Shown here in pieces: positions 17,789-27,040 of a stretch of 64,000 nt of DNA; position 1 is the stretch's first letter; each line of letters begins with the position of its first letter. Source of the stretch: Bifidobacterium polysaccharolyticum (GTDB lineage: Bacteria > Actinomycetota > Actinomycetes > Actinomycetales > Bifidobacteriaceae); the NCBI RefSeq assembly GCF_016101585.1, contig NZ_JACFQG010000003.1, positions 63,826 to 127,825 on the forward strand, written 5' to 3'. The notes beneath the pieces were generated by a model. That model was given only the letters and a program-made list of their open reading frames with translations. It did not search any database and was not told the DNA's origin. Both the position numbers and the translations under genes were made by a program.

Positions 17789-19372
17789 TCAGCGCTTGGA
17801 GCCCCAGATGCAGAGGTTGTTGCCCAGGGCGCTGAAGGTCATGACCATGCGGTGATCCTTGTCCCTGGGCAGCCGAGCGAAGACTCCCTGGTAGGTTACG
17901 GTCCCGTCTTCCTCCTTGAGGTCCATGGACAGCCGTCCCTGGTCGTCGACCTGCCAGTGGCCCTGGCGCGCTCCGGTCACCTGGCCGCCGGGCTCCAGAC
18001 GAATGTCCACGGCCTTGACCACGCCCCGGTATCGGGTGCTGTGAGTGTCGGTCACCTTGCGCGGTCCCTTGAAGAAGATGGTCGGATCATGCTCCACCAG
18101 CTCATAGGTGCCGGCCTCGTCCTTGGCGCTGTACGGGCCGCCGGCCTTGGTGCCCAGATACTCATAGGGGGCGGCTACCAGCCACCCGTCTGTTGTGGGC
18201 ATCAGCTGCCTGACCCGGATCTGATGCTCCTCCTTGCGGTCGGAGAATCTGGTGTGGTAGACCACGTAGTCCCGGCCGTCCTTGTCGTGCAGAGCCGTGT
18301 TCCCGCCCTGCGAGACCTCGATGTCGCCCTTCTTGTCCCCGCTCCACTGGTAGGAGCCCATCAGACGGATGCCTGTCTTGCTGGTCCAGTTGTCGGCCTC
18401 GCCGCTGGTGGCAATGGCCGGGTTGCCCTGCTGGTCCAGGTAGGGGCCGGTGATGGAGTCCGAGCGGAACATCCGCATTTGGTAGCCTCCGGTCTGCACC
18501 AGCTTGCCATAGGAGAGGAAGAGGTACCAGTGGCCGTTGGTGTGCAGCAGTGCCGATCCTTCGCCTGAGTTGCCGAAGCCTCCGGCGAGTTTGTGCCCGT
18601 AGTAGGCGTCGGACTGGTTGGCCTGGGTGGGATAGGTGGTGGAGTAGTCACGCAGCCCGGTCTTGGGGTCCAGGCGGATCATCCAGATGCCCCCGAACCA
18701 GGAGCCGAAGCTCATCCACAGGCCCCCCTGCCCGTCATCCTTGACACAGGCGTCAATCGCATTGATACCCGTATCCGTGTAGGACTGATAGCGGTCCAGC
18801 TTCGGGTCCGAGCCCAGCACCTTGGGAACATCGGTGCTCATGTAATTGGCCCGGGTGAAGCCGGAGTAGACCACCGGTCCCACATAAGTCCAGTCGCCGT
18901 CCACCCGGTCGGCAGTCAGCAGGACGATGACCGAACGATGTTCGGCCCCGTTCAGGCTCAGGTACATGCACCACTTCTTCATGGTGGCGTTGTAGTAGAC
19001 GTCAGGCGCCCACATGTTGCCGGTCACGTCCGGATTGGAGGACTGCTTGGGCCAGTCCTTCCAGATCTGGGCAAAGATCTTCTTGTAATCGCGGCTCAGG
19101 TTGTTGGTGAAGGGGGTCCAGTTGACCAGATCCGTGCTGCGGGCATAGGCCCGGTGCGAGCCGAAGACGTAGTAGCTCTTGCCGGAGCGAACCACGGAGG
19201 GGTCGTGGACCGAGACACGCTTGGGTTCCTGGGTGGTGGCGGTTTTTGTGCCGTTGGCTGACGGCTGCTGGTTCGAGCAGGCGCCCAGTGCCCCTGTCAG
19301 CAGCACCGCCAGACCCGCCGTCAGGGCAGTCAGGGCCTTCATGGCCCGTCCGGTGCGTTTGGGTCTTCTCAT
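17789..19372 (-). CDS. GH43 endo-arabinanase-like lipoprotein
   Basis: An extracellular, lipid-anchored GH43 enzyme of 527 residues. The signal peptide ends in the lipobox LGAC with Cys32, then a short Thr-rich linker. The propeller starts at RVSVHDPSVVRSGKSYYVFGSH (catalytic base in HDPS). It continues through NMWAPDVYYN, the long blade GINAIDACVKDD...GGIWMIRLDPKTG, and GNSGEGSALL (catalytic acid region). A ~100-residue C-terminal beta domain typical of endo-1,5-arabinanases follows. Start chosen at 19372 because GAGGAA precedes the ATG. The gene is convergent with the GH27 gene (6-bp gap). Two DNA patches are almost identical to the larger GH43 gene at 22997-25831, in inverted orientation. 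Confidence 0.9.
   Translation of the reverse strand: MRRPKRTGRAMKALTALTAGLAVLLTGALGACSNQQPSANGTKTATTQEPKRVSVHDPSVVRSGKSYYVFGSHRAYARSTDLVNWTPFTNNLSRDYKKIFAQIWKDWPKQSSNPDVTGNMWAPDVYYNATMKKWCMYLSLNGAEHRSVIVLLTADRVDGDWTYVGPVVYSGFTRANYMSTDVPKVLGSDPKLDRYQSYTDTGINAIDACVKDDGQGGLWMSFGSWFGGIWMIRLDPKTGLRDYSTTYPTQANQSDAYYGHKLAGGFGNSGEGSALLHTNGHWYLFLSYGKLVQTGGYQMRMFRSDSITGPYLDQQGNPAIATSGEADNWTSKTGIRLMGSYQWSGDKKGDIEVSQGGNTALHDKDGRDYVVYHTRFSDRKEEHQIRVRQLMPTTDGWLVAAPYEYLGTKAGGPYSAKDEAGTYELVEHDPTIFFKGPRKVTDTHSTRYRGVVKAVDIRLEPGGQVTGARQGHWQVDDQGRLSMDLKEEDGTVTYQGVFARLPRDKDHRMVMTFSALGNNLCIWGSKR
18558..19054 (-). repeat. Inverted near-identical patches, left copy
   Basis: Positions 18558-18778 match 24593-24813 in reverse complement with 5 differences in 221 bp by eye. 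Positions 18946-19054 match 24308-24416 with 2 differences in 109 bp. The DNA between the patches is much more diverged. This pattern suggests gene conversion between the two GH43 genes. Confidence 0.85.
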
Positions 19373-19514
19373 GGTTCCTCGCTTTCCGTGAAGACAGCCC
19401 GATCGACATCGATGACGACCCGCGGCGCATGACCGGCCTTGTGGCTCGGTTCGGATGAGCGAACAGCCCGGCCTCATTCATGCGGGCATCGGGCGTCGGG
19501 GACTGATCTCCATG

Positions 19515-19541
19515 TATAATTTCTATCGTTAGAAACGATAG
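19515..19541 (+). promoter_or_regulatory. Arabinan regulon operator, site 2, with -10 box
   Basis: TATAAT (19515-19520) is followed at once by overlapping palindromes. One is TTCTATCGTTAGAA (19521-19534). The other is CTATCGTT-AGA-AACGATAG (19523-19541), a perfect 8-bp inverted repeat. It lies between the divergent lipoprotein GH43 gene and the 723-residue GH43 gene, and could serve both. Confidence 0.6.
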
Positions 19542-19583
19542 TCGTCGGCGTTGAAGCCGGCAAGCCGAACGGAAGGAATCGTC

Positions 19584-21755
19584 ATGGGTGAGGATGCTCT
19601 GGACGGTAGACGAGAATCTGGGGATGGGGTTGCACTCATGTGCTACACCCGGCATCCCACTGATCGGCAGGAGGCCAACAACGAGGATGTTGCCCTGAGC
19701 ATGCACCTGGCCCTGCGTTCGCGGGCGACTGGCCATTGGGAGCCCCTGAACGGCGACTACGGCATCTTCTTCGCTGCAGCTGTGCCCACCAAGGCAGTGC
19801 CGGATAGTGCCCGCGGGGCCTGCACGGCCGGGGTTGCCCTACCAGGCGAGGAGGCGCCGCAAGAGGGTGAGCACAACCCTGGACTGGACGCTCACCAGGC
19901 ATCTCAGGCGGCCCAGGAACTTGCGGTGGTCCCAGGGCAGGATCTGATCCTTAAGAGTCTGATTGACCCCTTCCTGTTGCCGCTGAAGGACGGCACCTTC
20001 GTAATTCTGGCCACTAGAGTGGCCAGGGGCGGCCAGCCGGACGGCTCCCAGGCTGACTCCTTCCTAATGGCTCTTTCACCTGATCTGCTGACCTATCGAC
20101 GGCTGCCGCAGGTCCATATCCTGGGCGCTCATGGTGTCCACCGGCCCAGAGCGCGGCTTCTGGACGATGGCCAGGGCTGCCGGCTCTACTGGGACGACGA
20201 TCTCGGGCGGCTGTGCACGGCCAGGGTGGACGACCCCATGCGGATGGGCATGGTGGCCGATATGAAGATCCTGGAGGATGGCGATCCCCTGGCCCAGGGT
20301 GACCCCCTGCCCCTGGATCGGCGGCGTGCCTTGGAGGAGGACTGCGGCATGAAGGGCATTCTGGCAGGCAATGTGGTGTTTGTCAGCCTCGATTGCGAGC
20401 GTGGCCTGCTGGAACGCTTCGGCCGCATCTACAACACCGGCGTGAAGGTGGATCCGGTTCAGGTGTCCCGAGGTGACGGCCTGGAGTCTGTCCGACAAGC
20501 CCAGGCACGGCTCCTCTACAGCGACGGGTCCACCGCCCTGCGCGGGGTAGATTGGGACCAGAGTCAATTAGATTGCCTGGCCAATGATCTGGCCCAGGGT
20601 CGTCTTAATTCTGGAGAGACCAGGCTGATCGGCGGACGGGTCCGGCAGACGGCTTATCCGGTCCCCTTCGCCCGGCAGCGGGCCGATCCATCCATTTTCC
20701 GCTGGTCCTGGAGGGGTCAGCGCCTGTTCATGTTCATCGCCACCGAGGATGCGGATGGCAACTGCATCGACCCCTTGAATGGGCACACACACATGCCCCT
20801 GCGGGTGGCCGACACCATCGAGGGCCTGAGCGATCAGGCCGGCGGTCATGAAAATGAGGTGGATCTGCTGCGCAGGGGTGATCGCAACAGCGAAGGCCGA
20901 GTCATGACCGGCTGTTTCTGGGCCCCGGAGATTCACCTGATCGGCGGCAGGCTCTCCATCCTCTTCATGCCATGCTTCGATGGTCCGCAGACCAATCCGG
21001 ATGGGACCGCCAACGATCGAGCCGGAAAGCCGGACATGTGGACGGGCTGCTGCCACATCATGCAGCTGCGCCGCGACGACCAGGGCCGGGATCTGGATCC
21101 TCGCCAGCCTGATAACTGGGACAGGCCTCGACCCATCCTGCGTGCTGAAGGCACCCCTCTCAACCCCATCCAGCGCATCAGCCTGGACATGACGGTCCTG
21201 CACGATACCGGCCGCTGGTATTACGCCTGGCAGCAGCTGGGTTCGGTCTGGATCGCCTCCTTCGACCCGGCCCGCCCCGACCGTCTGACCAGCACGCCGC
21301 GCCAGATCATCGTCCCCGAGTTCGCCTGGGATAACATGATTGCCGAGGGGCCCAACGCCGTGGTCCATGACGGCCGGATCTTTTTGATCTATTCCGGCTC
21401 CCTGGTGGGCATCGACTACACCACCGGACTGGTGACTGCACCGGCCGGAGTCGGCGCCGATCTATGCGATCCCGGCGTGTGGAAGAAGCTGGACTACCCA
21501 TTGCAGAAGTCCGGGAAGTACAATGGCCATTGGCAGCTGGGCACCGGCCACGGCATGTGGTCCCAGGACGAGGACGGCACCATGATCTACGTCTTCCATA
21601 ATGCCGAGCATGACCAGGACCGCTACCTTGGCCGCGACAGTCAGGTACGGCGGGTACATTGGTCTGCTAAGGGGATGCCCGTATTGGATATGCAAACGGA
21701 TGAGGAGCTCGACCCCACCCGCGCCACGGTAACCTTGGAGGTCAGGGTCTTATGA
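19584..21755 (+). CDS. Large GH43-type glycosidase, two propeller-like halves
   Basis: A 723-residue protein without signal peptide. Its C-terminal half is clearly GH43: RADPSIFRWSWRGQRLFMFIATED (catalytic base), FWAPEIHLIGGRLSILFMPCF, then MIAEGPNAVV (acid Glu) and a final GTGHGMWSQDED. The N-terminal half has similar but weaker propeller strands (DPFLLPLKDGTFVILATRVA), as in large bifidobacterial GH43 arabinosidases with a non-catalytic N-terminal propeller. Start set at 19584 because GGAAGGAA lies just upstream; an earlier in-frame ATG at 19551 overlaps the operator region. The stop overlaps the start of the LacI gene (ATGA), so enzyme and regulator are coexpressed. Exact linkage specificity unknown. 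Confidence 0.82.
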   Translation: MGEDALDGRRESGDGVALMCYTRHPTDRQEANNEDVALSMHLALRSRATGHWEPLNGDYGIFFAAAVPTKAVPDSARGACTAGVALPGEEAPQEGEHNPGLDAHQASQAAQELAVVPGQDLILKSLIDPFLLPLKDGTFVILATRVARGGQPDGSQADSFLMALSPDLLTYRRLPQVHILGAHGVHRPRARLLDDGQGCRLYWDDDLGRLCTARVDDPMRMGMVADMKILEDGDPLAQGDPLPLDRRRALEEDCGMKGILAGNVVFVSLDCERGLLERFGRIYNTGVKVDPVQVSRGDGLESVRQAQARLLYSDGSTALRGVDWDQSQLDCLANDLAQGRLNSGETRLIGGRVRQTAYPVPFARQRADPSIFRWSWRGQRLFMFIATEDADGNCIDPLNGHTHMPLRVADTIEGLSDQAGGHENEVDLLRRGDRNSEGRVMTGCFWAPEIHLIGGRLSILFMPCFDGPQTNPDGTANDRAGKPDMWTGCCHIMQLRRDDQGRDLDPRQPDNWDRPRPILRAEGTPLNPIQRISLDMTVLHDTGRWYYAWQQLGSVWIASFDPARPDRLTSTPRQIIVPEFAWDNMIAEGPNAVVHDGRIFLIYSGSLVGIDYTTGLVTAPAGVGADLCDPGVWKKLDYPLQKSGKYNGHWQLGTGHGMWSQDEDGTMIYVFHNAEHDQDRYLGRDSQVRRVHWSAKGMPVLDMQTDEELDPTRATVTLEVRVL

Positions 21756-22834
21756 GTTTAGCCGCTTCCCCCGGCACAGGACGTGGTTCCACCCCGACTA
21801 TGAAGGACGTGGCCCAGGCTGCAGGAGTGTCGGTCAAGACGGTCTCCAATGTAGTCAATGACTACGAATTTGTCTCCGAGGCCACCAGAGGCAAGGTCAA
21901 CAAGGCCATAGAGGAGCTGGGCTACCGGGTCAACGTACCGGCCAGAAATCTGCGGCTGGGCTACACGGGGATGATCTCCCTGGCCATACCTGATTTGACT
22001 ATGCCCTACTTCGCACAGCTCTCCTCCCTGGTTATCGAAGAGGCCAAGAAACTTGGTATGCGGGTGCTGGTAGAGCCCACCCTCTACTCGCGCGAGGGTG
22101 AGATTGAGGCCCTGCACGGCTCCCAGCGATCCATGATCGACGGCCTCATCTACAGCCCGCTGGAGCTGGGCATGGACGACCTGGACCAGTTGCGGGTGGA
22201 CTATCCCCTGGTGGTTGTGGGCGAGCGCATCTTCAGCGATCAATTTGATCATGTGGCGACGGAGAACGTTGAGGGTGCCAAGCACGCCACCGCTTATCTG
22301 ATCAACACTGGCTGCCGTCGGGTGGCGGTCATCGGCACCCACCCCGGCGAGAAGCTGGGTTCGGCTGCCCTTCGCTTGGAGGGGTACAGACAGGGTCTGG
22401 AGGAGGCCGGCCTGGACTATGACCCCCGGCTGGTGGCCCCATCGCGCATGTGGCACCGTATCGACGGGGTCAACGCTATGAACTCTCTGTTGGACCAGGG
22501 CATCGTCCCCGACGGGGTGGTGGCCTTGAACGACATGCTGGCGGCAGGGGTTCTGCATTCCATACAAATGCACGGCATGTCGGTGCCGGACGACATCTCG
22601 GTCATCGGCTTCGACAATTCAGACGATTCCCAGTATCTGTCGCCTTCGTTGACCAGCATCTCGCCCGGGCTCAAGGCCGTGGCCAGGCTCTCGGTCCGTG
22701 TTCTCAAGGACAGGATCAACGGGGTGCAGCCGCTGAACACCAAAGAAAGCCAGCACGTCTTCCGCAAGGTGTCCTCCTCGCTTGTAGTCCGCAATTCAAC
22801 CCGTGCCCTGCCCGGAAACGAAATCGCCGTCTGA
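21752..22834 (+). CDS. LacI-family regulator of the arabinan island
   Basis: A 360-residue repressor. After a short Ser/Gly leader the helix-turn-helix reads TMKDVAQAAGVSVKTVSNVVND. The hinge follows (VPARNLRLGYTG), then the sugar-binding domain with DGLIYSPLELG, LNDMLAAGVLHSIQMHG and ISVIGFDNSDDSQYLSPSLTSI. It overlaps the preceding GH43 stop by 4 bp and ends 162 bp before the surface GH43 gene. It is the only regulator inside the 15.2-31.3 kb island, so I assign it the six palindromes around AACGTT in this island. Effector likely arabinose or an arabino-oligosaccharide (inference). Confidence 0.93.
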   Translation: MSLAASPGTGRGSTPTMKDVAQAAGVSVKTVSNVVNDYEFVSEATRGKVNKAIEELGYRVNVPARNLRLGYTGMISLAIPDLTMPYFAQLSSLVIEEAKKLGMRVLVEPTLYSREGEIEALHGSQRSMIDGLIYSPLELGMDDLDQLRVDYPLVVVGERIFSDQFDHVATENVEGAKHATAYLINTGCRRVAVIGTHPGEKLGSAALRLEGYRQGLEEAGLDYDPRLVAPSRMWHRIDGVNAMNSLLDQGIVPDGVVALNDMLAAGVLHSIQMHGMSVPDDISVIGFDNSDDSQYLSPSLTSISPGLKAVARLSVRVLKDRINGVQPLNTKESQHVFRKVSSSLVVRNSTRALPGNEIAV

Positions 22835-22878
22835 TTGTTGATCTTCTTTTCTTTTCCGGGTGTCCCGGGTTCCTTGAT

Positions 22879-22898
22879 TTCTAACGTTGTAATATACT
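22879..22898 (+). promoter_or_regulatory. Arabinan regulon operator, site 3, touching the -10 box
   Basis: TTCTAACGTTGTAA (22879-22892) combines the two half-site forms seen elsewhere. It abuts TATACT (22893-22898), the likely -10 of the surface GH43 gene. A bound repressor would block the promoter. Confidence 0.62.
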
Positions 22899-22996
22899 GA
22901 AGACGTTCTCGAATGATTTGAGGCGGTATCGGCGGACCATGGAGGCCGGCCGGTCGGAGCGCGGTCGCTCCGATGCCGATATGGAAAGGTGTGAAC

Positions 22997-25831
22997 ATGC
23001 GTCATCAATCGTCATCAGACGCAGGACGACGGAGCCGGGGAGGAGTTGCAGCGGCGGCCCTCGTGGGCATGATACTGGCGGGCGGCACAGTCGCTTCTCC
23101 AGCCTGGGCGGATCAGACCCAAGCGGGCGGCAGCGCCTCAACCGGGATGTCAGCCAGTCAGCCGCAGCCCCTGCTCGGCTATGATTTTTCAGCCCTTGCT
23201 CCAGGAGCCAAGGAGGCAAAAAATACAGTCTCAGGCTCATCCTTTGGCCCGGCCCGCATCATGGACGCCGATGGCCGGCCGGCCGGGGCGGTCAAGACCG
23301 ACGATGCGCTCTTGTTCGATGGATCCGCCTATGTCAGGCTTCCCGATGACATACTGAGCGGACACGCCAGCGCCACGGTGTCCATCCGCGTGCGCAACGA
23401 TCGGTTCAACGCCTCAGGTCCCTGGACCTACCTCTGGTCGCTAGGGGGGACCGGCCAGCAGGCCGTCGGCTCCTGGACAGCCTCCACCCACACCTCCCTG
23501 TACACCTCCATCACTTCCAAGGCCAACGGCCAGGGCGAGACCTATCTGCCGGCAGCCAAAAACCTGCCCGACGACCGTTTCTGCACGCTGACGGCCACCA
23601 TCGACGGCAAGGACAACATGGTCCGCCTCTATATCAACGGTCTGCAGGTGGCTGAGGGCAAGACCACGGTCAACCCCGCCGCCTTTGGCGACCACCATCA
23701 CAACGTAATCGGCCAGTCACGATATCCTGGCATAGGCGACGCACTCTTCCATGGCGCGGTGCAGTCATTCGCCGTCTATCCGCAGGCCCTGAATGCCGAT
23801 CAGATCGCTGCCACCCTACCCTCGGAAGATCTGGGCGATCTGATCGACCAACAGGCCACATCACTGGCGGTCCCAGCCGCTGTGGACGGTGATTTCAACC
23901 TGCCGGTCTCTACCACTGTCGCCTCAGTGAGCTGGACCTCTTCGGCTCCCGAAACAGTCAGTGTCAATGCAGCCACCGGCAGGGCCCATGTGGTCCCTGG
24001 CAAGCGAGATGTTCCCATTACGCTGACGGCCCGGTTGCAAGCGACCAAGGCCTCGAAGTCCTCCCTGGACGCTAAAGCCATCCAGCATGACTACCGTCTT
24101 ATTGTCAGGGGCACCTCCAAAGACGGTCAGGACGCCTACTCGCGCGTCTCTGTGCATGATCCTTCCGTGGTCAAGGCCGGAGGGCGCTACTACATCTTCG
24201 GCTCCCACCGGGCCTGGGCCCGCAGCACCGACCTCAAGCATTGGGAGCCCTTCACCAACAATCTGAGCCGGGATTACCAGCGCATCCTGGATCCCATCTG
24301 GAAGGCATGGCCCAAGCAGTCCTCCAATCCGGACGTGACCGGCAACATGTGGGCGCCCGAGGTCTACTACAACGCCACCATGAAGAAGTGGTGCATGTAC
24401 CTGAGCCTGAACGGGGGAGGGTTCCCCTTCCAGAAGTCGGTCATCGTCCTGCTGACCGCCGACGACATCGAGGGGGACTGGAGCCTGGTGGGCCCGGTGG
24501 TCTACTCCGGTTTCCAGAAGTCCAACGTGGCGGCCACCGATGTTCCCAAGGTGCTAGGCCCCAATGCGGATTTGTCGCGCTACGCCAGCCTCACGGATAC
24601 GGGTATCAATGCGATTGATGCTTGTGTCAAGGATGATGGGCAGGGGGGCCTGTGGATGAGCTTCGGCTCCTGGTTCGGGGGCATCTGGATGATCCGCCTG
24701 GATCCTAAGACCGGGCTGCGTGACTACTCCACCACCTATCCCACCCAGGCCAACCAGTCCGACGCCTACTACGGGCACAAACTCGCCGGAGGCTTCGGCA
24801 ACTCAGGCGAAGGCACCGCCTTGGTCCATCAGGGCGACTGGTGGTATCTGATGCTTTCTTACGGCGGACTCGGGCAGACCGGAGGCTACCAGATGCGTGA
24901 ATTCCGTTCCCGTTCCATCACCGGCCCCTACCTGGATCAGAATGGCAAGCCGGCAGTCTATGGGCGTGCAATGAATGATCTGGATGTCAATCGGGGTCTG
25001 CGGATCGACTCCTCCTTCGCCCAGCCCGGACAGGACCAGGTGCTGACCTCCCAGGGAGGCAACGCACTTTTGATTGACGAAGATCGCGTCTTCAACGTCT
25101 ACCACACTCGCTTCGTGCGCGCTGACGGCAACCTGGAAGAGCACCAGGTCCGGGTCAAGCAGATGGTGCAGACCCCTGACGGCTGGTTGGTCATGACACC
25201 CTTCGAATACCGGGATTCGGTAGGTAGGGTCGCCTCCAGCCAAGTGGTCGGCGACTACCAGGTGGTGGTCCATGACCCGGTCCATTACTATGCGGGTTCT
25301 GGCTTGTCCAGCCCGGCCATCTATCGGTCGGTGTCAGTGAGCCTGCTGGCCGGCGGTCGGCTGGGCGGCCAGGTGCAGGGTTCCTGGACGGCGACCGGCG
25401 GCGACCTGACCGTCAAGGTGGATTCGGCGGATCTGGGCACTTTGTTGCACGGCGTCTATCGGGCTAGGCTGGGCCGACAGCTTGATGAGCAAGGTCATCC
25501 GGTCGCCTTCTTCTCAGGGCTGGGCGGCGATGTCTTCACCGATGCAGGCGCCGATGTCTCCAAGGCAGCAGGTGCCGCAGCCGTCTGGGGTACGCGTCCC
25601 TTGACCGATGCCAAGGTTCATGAGGATGCCGATGGTGGTAACGGTCATGTGACTGTTCCTGCCGCGGACTTCACTCCTGCACCTGCAGGTCGGTCCGACA
25701 GGGAAGGCAAGACCGGTCGTCTGCCCTCTACTGGATCGGCCTTGTCGGCTCCCGTCGCAGCTGCGTCTGCGGCTCTTGTCTTGGGTCTGGGCGCACTGGT
25801 GTTCACTGCCATTCGTAAGGCCCGAGGCTGA
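22997..25831 (+). CDS. Cell-wall-anchored LamG-GH43 arabinanase (LPxTG)
   Basis: A 944-residue surface enzyme. A signal peptide precedes a LamG/concanavalin-like domain (~residues 45-270) with ALLFDGSAYVRLPDDI. Then comes an Ig-like linker of the 'atrophied bacterial Ig' type (SVSWTSSAPETVSVNAATG). The GH43 propeller starts at SRVSVHDPSVVKAGGRYYIFGSH and includes NMWAPEVYYN and GNSGEGTAL. A C-terminal beta domain, the sortase signal LPSTG at 909-913, a hydrophobic segment and an Arg/Lys tail close the protein. The GH43 part is a paralogue of the lipoprotein at 17789-19372. Start at 22997 is supported by AAGGTG. Expected role: first attack on arabinan at the cell surface. Confidence 0.93.
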   Translation: MRHQSSSDAGRRSRGGVAAAALVGMILAGGTVASPAWADQTQAGGSASTGMSASQPQPLLGYDFSALAPGAKEAKNTVSGSSFGPARIMDADGRPAGAVKTDDALLFDGSAYVRLPDDILSGHASATVSIRVRNDRFNASGPWTYLWSLGGTGQQAVGSWTASTHTSLYTSITSKANGQGETYLPAAKNLPDDRFCTLTATIDGKDNMVRLYINGLQVAEGKTTVNPAAFGDHHHNVIGQSRYPGIGDALFHGAVQSFAVYPQALNADQIAATLPSEDLGDLIDQQATSLAVPAAVDGDFNLPVSTTVASVSWTSSAPETVSVNAATGRAHVVPGKRDVPITLTARLQATKASKSSLDAKAIQHDYRLIVRGTSKDGQDAYSRVSVHDPSVVKAGGRYYIFGSHRAWARSTDLKHWEPFTNNLSRDYQRILDPIWKAWPKQSSNPDVTGNMWAPEVYYNATMKKWCMYLSLNGGGFPFQKSVIVLLTADDIEGDWSLVGPVVYSGFQKSNVAATDVPKVLGPNADLSRYASLTDTGINAIDACVKDDGQGGLWMSFGSWFGGIWMIRLDPKTGLRDYSTTYPTQANQSDAYYGHKLAGGFGNSGEGTALVHQGDWWYLMLSYGGLGQTGGYQMREFRSRSITGPYLDQNGKPAVYGRAMNDLDVNRGLRIDSSFAQPGQDQVLTSQGGNALLIDEDRVFNVYHTRFVRADGNLEEHQVRVKQMVQTPDGWLVMTPFEYRDSVGRVASSQVVGDYQVVVHDPVHYYAGSGLSSPAIYRSVSVSLLAGGRLGGQVQGSWTATGGDLTVKVDSADLGTLLHGVYRARLGRQLDEQGHPVAFFSGLGGDVFTDAGADVSKAAGAAAVWGTRPLTDAKVHEDADGGNGHVTVPAADFTPAPAGRSDREGKTGRLPSTGSALSAPVAAASAALVLGLGALVFTAIRKARG
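24308..24813 (+). repeat. Inverted near-identical patches, right copy
   Basis: Partner of the patches at 18558-18778 and 18946-19054. The five differences in the longer patch all fall at third codon positions. Confidence 0.85.
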
Positions 25832-25909
25832 ACCCGAACGAACCCGCTACCGAAACCGCCCTCCGACTTTGACTTGATCGCCCAGCGGAGGGCGAGCAGT
25901 CCAATAATA

Positions 25910-25921
25910 TTCAACGTTGTA
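25910..25921 (+). promoter_or_regulatory. Arabinan regulon operator, site 4
   Basis: TTCAACGTTGTA with a perfect CAACGTTG core (25912-25919), 46 bp before the exo-arabinofuranosidase gene. The TATATT overlapping its right side (25920-25925) may be the -10. Confidence 0.6.
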
Positions 25922-25966
25922 TATTGGTCGTACAGACCAGTACCTTCGTCTTCGTGATAGGAACAC

Positions 25967-26962
25967 ATGATGAGCGCATACCACAATCCTCTGGTACTCC
26001 AGCGGGCCGATCCTTGGGTCATCAGGCACAGGGACCTCTACTATTTCACTGCATCCTACCCGGCCTATGACAGGATCATCCTGCGTGCCGCCGCCAGGCT
26101 GAATGACCTGCAGGCCGCACCTGAGCGCACCATCTGGCGCAAGCACGAGTCCGGTCCCATGAGCAGGTACATCTGGGCGCCTGAACTCCACCAGATCAAC
26201 GGGGCCTGGTACATCTACTTCGCGGCCGCCGAGGAGGACTTCGGTTCTGCCGATCTGCCCACCCACCGCATGTATGTGCTGGAGAATATCAGCGAAGACC
26301 CCATGGATGGCGAGTGGACCGAGAAGGGGCAGATCCACACCCCGATCGATTCCTTCTCCCTGGATGCCACCACAACGGTGATCGGGGGCAGTCAGTACCT
26401 GATCTGGGCCCAGAAGGATCCAGCCATCGCGGGCAATTCCAATCTCTACATCGCCCGCATGGCCAACCCTTGGACGCTGGCCACTGATCCTGTCATGCTC
26501 TCCAAGCCCGAATACGACTGGGAATGCATTGATTTCAAGGTCAACGAGGGGCCAGCCGTCCTGCTTCACCAGGGCATGATCTACCTGACCTACTCGGCCT
26601 CGGGAACCGGGGTCCCTTACGCAGTGGGCATGTTGACCGCTCGTGAGGATGCCGATCTGCTGGACCCGGCCTCCTGGACCAAGAGCGATCGTCCTGTCTT
26701 CAAAACGGCAGAGGAGAACCATCAGTATGGCCCCGGCCACAACTGCTTCACGGTCAGCGAGGACGGCAGCCAGGATCTGATTGTCTATCATGCCCGCAAC
26801 TACACGCATATCGAAGGGGACCCCCTCTTCGATCCCAACCGGCATGCCAGGGTCGGACTGGTCGCTTGGACCGACCACGGCCCGGACTTCGGACGGCCCC
26901 TGCCTGACGACCGGTGGACTCCGACAAGCCGTCAGATTCTGCCTCCAGACGGTAGCCATTGA
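25967..26962 (+). CDS. GH43 exo-alpha-L-arabinofuranosidase-like enzyme
   Basis: A 331-residue cytoplasmic GH43 enzyme. NPLVLQRADPWVIRHRDLYYFTASYPAYDRI carries the catalytic base. YIWAPELHQINGAWYIYFAAA and the acid region DFKVNEGPAVLLHQGMIYLTYSASG match the clade of exo-1,5-alpha-L-arabinofuranosidases (Araf43A type). YGPGHNCFTVSEDG supplies the conserved His. An AGGA ribosome site precedes the ATG. It would shorten imported arabino-oligosaccharides to arabinose. It has its own operator and lies between the surface enzyme and the importer. Confidence 0.88.
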   Translation: MMSAYHNPLVLQRADPWVIRHRDLYYFTASYPAYDRIILRAAARLNDLQAAPERTIWRKHESGPMSRYIWAPELHQINGAWYIYFAAAEEDFGSADLPTHRMYVLENISEDPMDGEWTEKGQIHTPIDSFSLDATTTVIGGSQYLIWAQKDPAIAGNSNLYIARMANPWTLATDPVMLSKPEYDWECIDFKVNEGPAVLLHQGMIYLTYSASGTGVPYAVGMLTAREDADLLDPASWTKSDRPVFKTAEENHQYGPGHNCFTVSEDGSQDLIVYHARNYTHIEGDPLFDPNRHARVGLVAWTDHGPDFGRPLPDDRWTPTSRQILPPDGSH

Positions 26963-26995
26963 GCGGCATTGCCGGGCCATGCCCGACACGCTTGT

Positions 26996-27040
26996 ACATC
27001 GTTGAAGAAGTGAGTAGTATATAATTTGCAACGTTAGAAA
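26996..27040 (+). promoter_or_regulatory. Arabinan regulon operators 5 and 6 flanking a -10 box
   Basis: TACATCGTTGAA (26996-27007) and TTGCAACGTTAGAA (27027-27040) lie on each side of TATAAT (27021-27026). Centres are about 32 bp apart, three helical turns. This is the control region of the arabinan importer operon. Confidence 0.62.
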
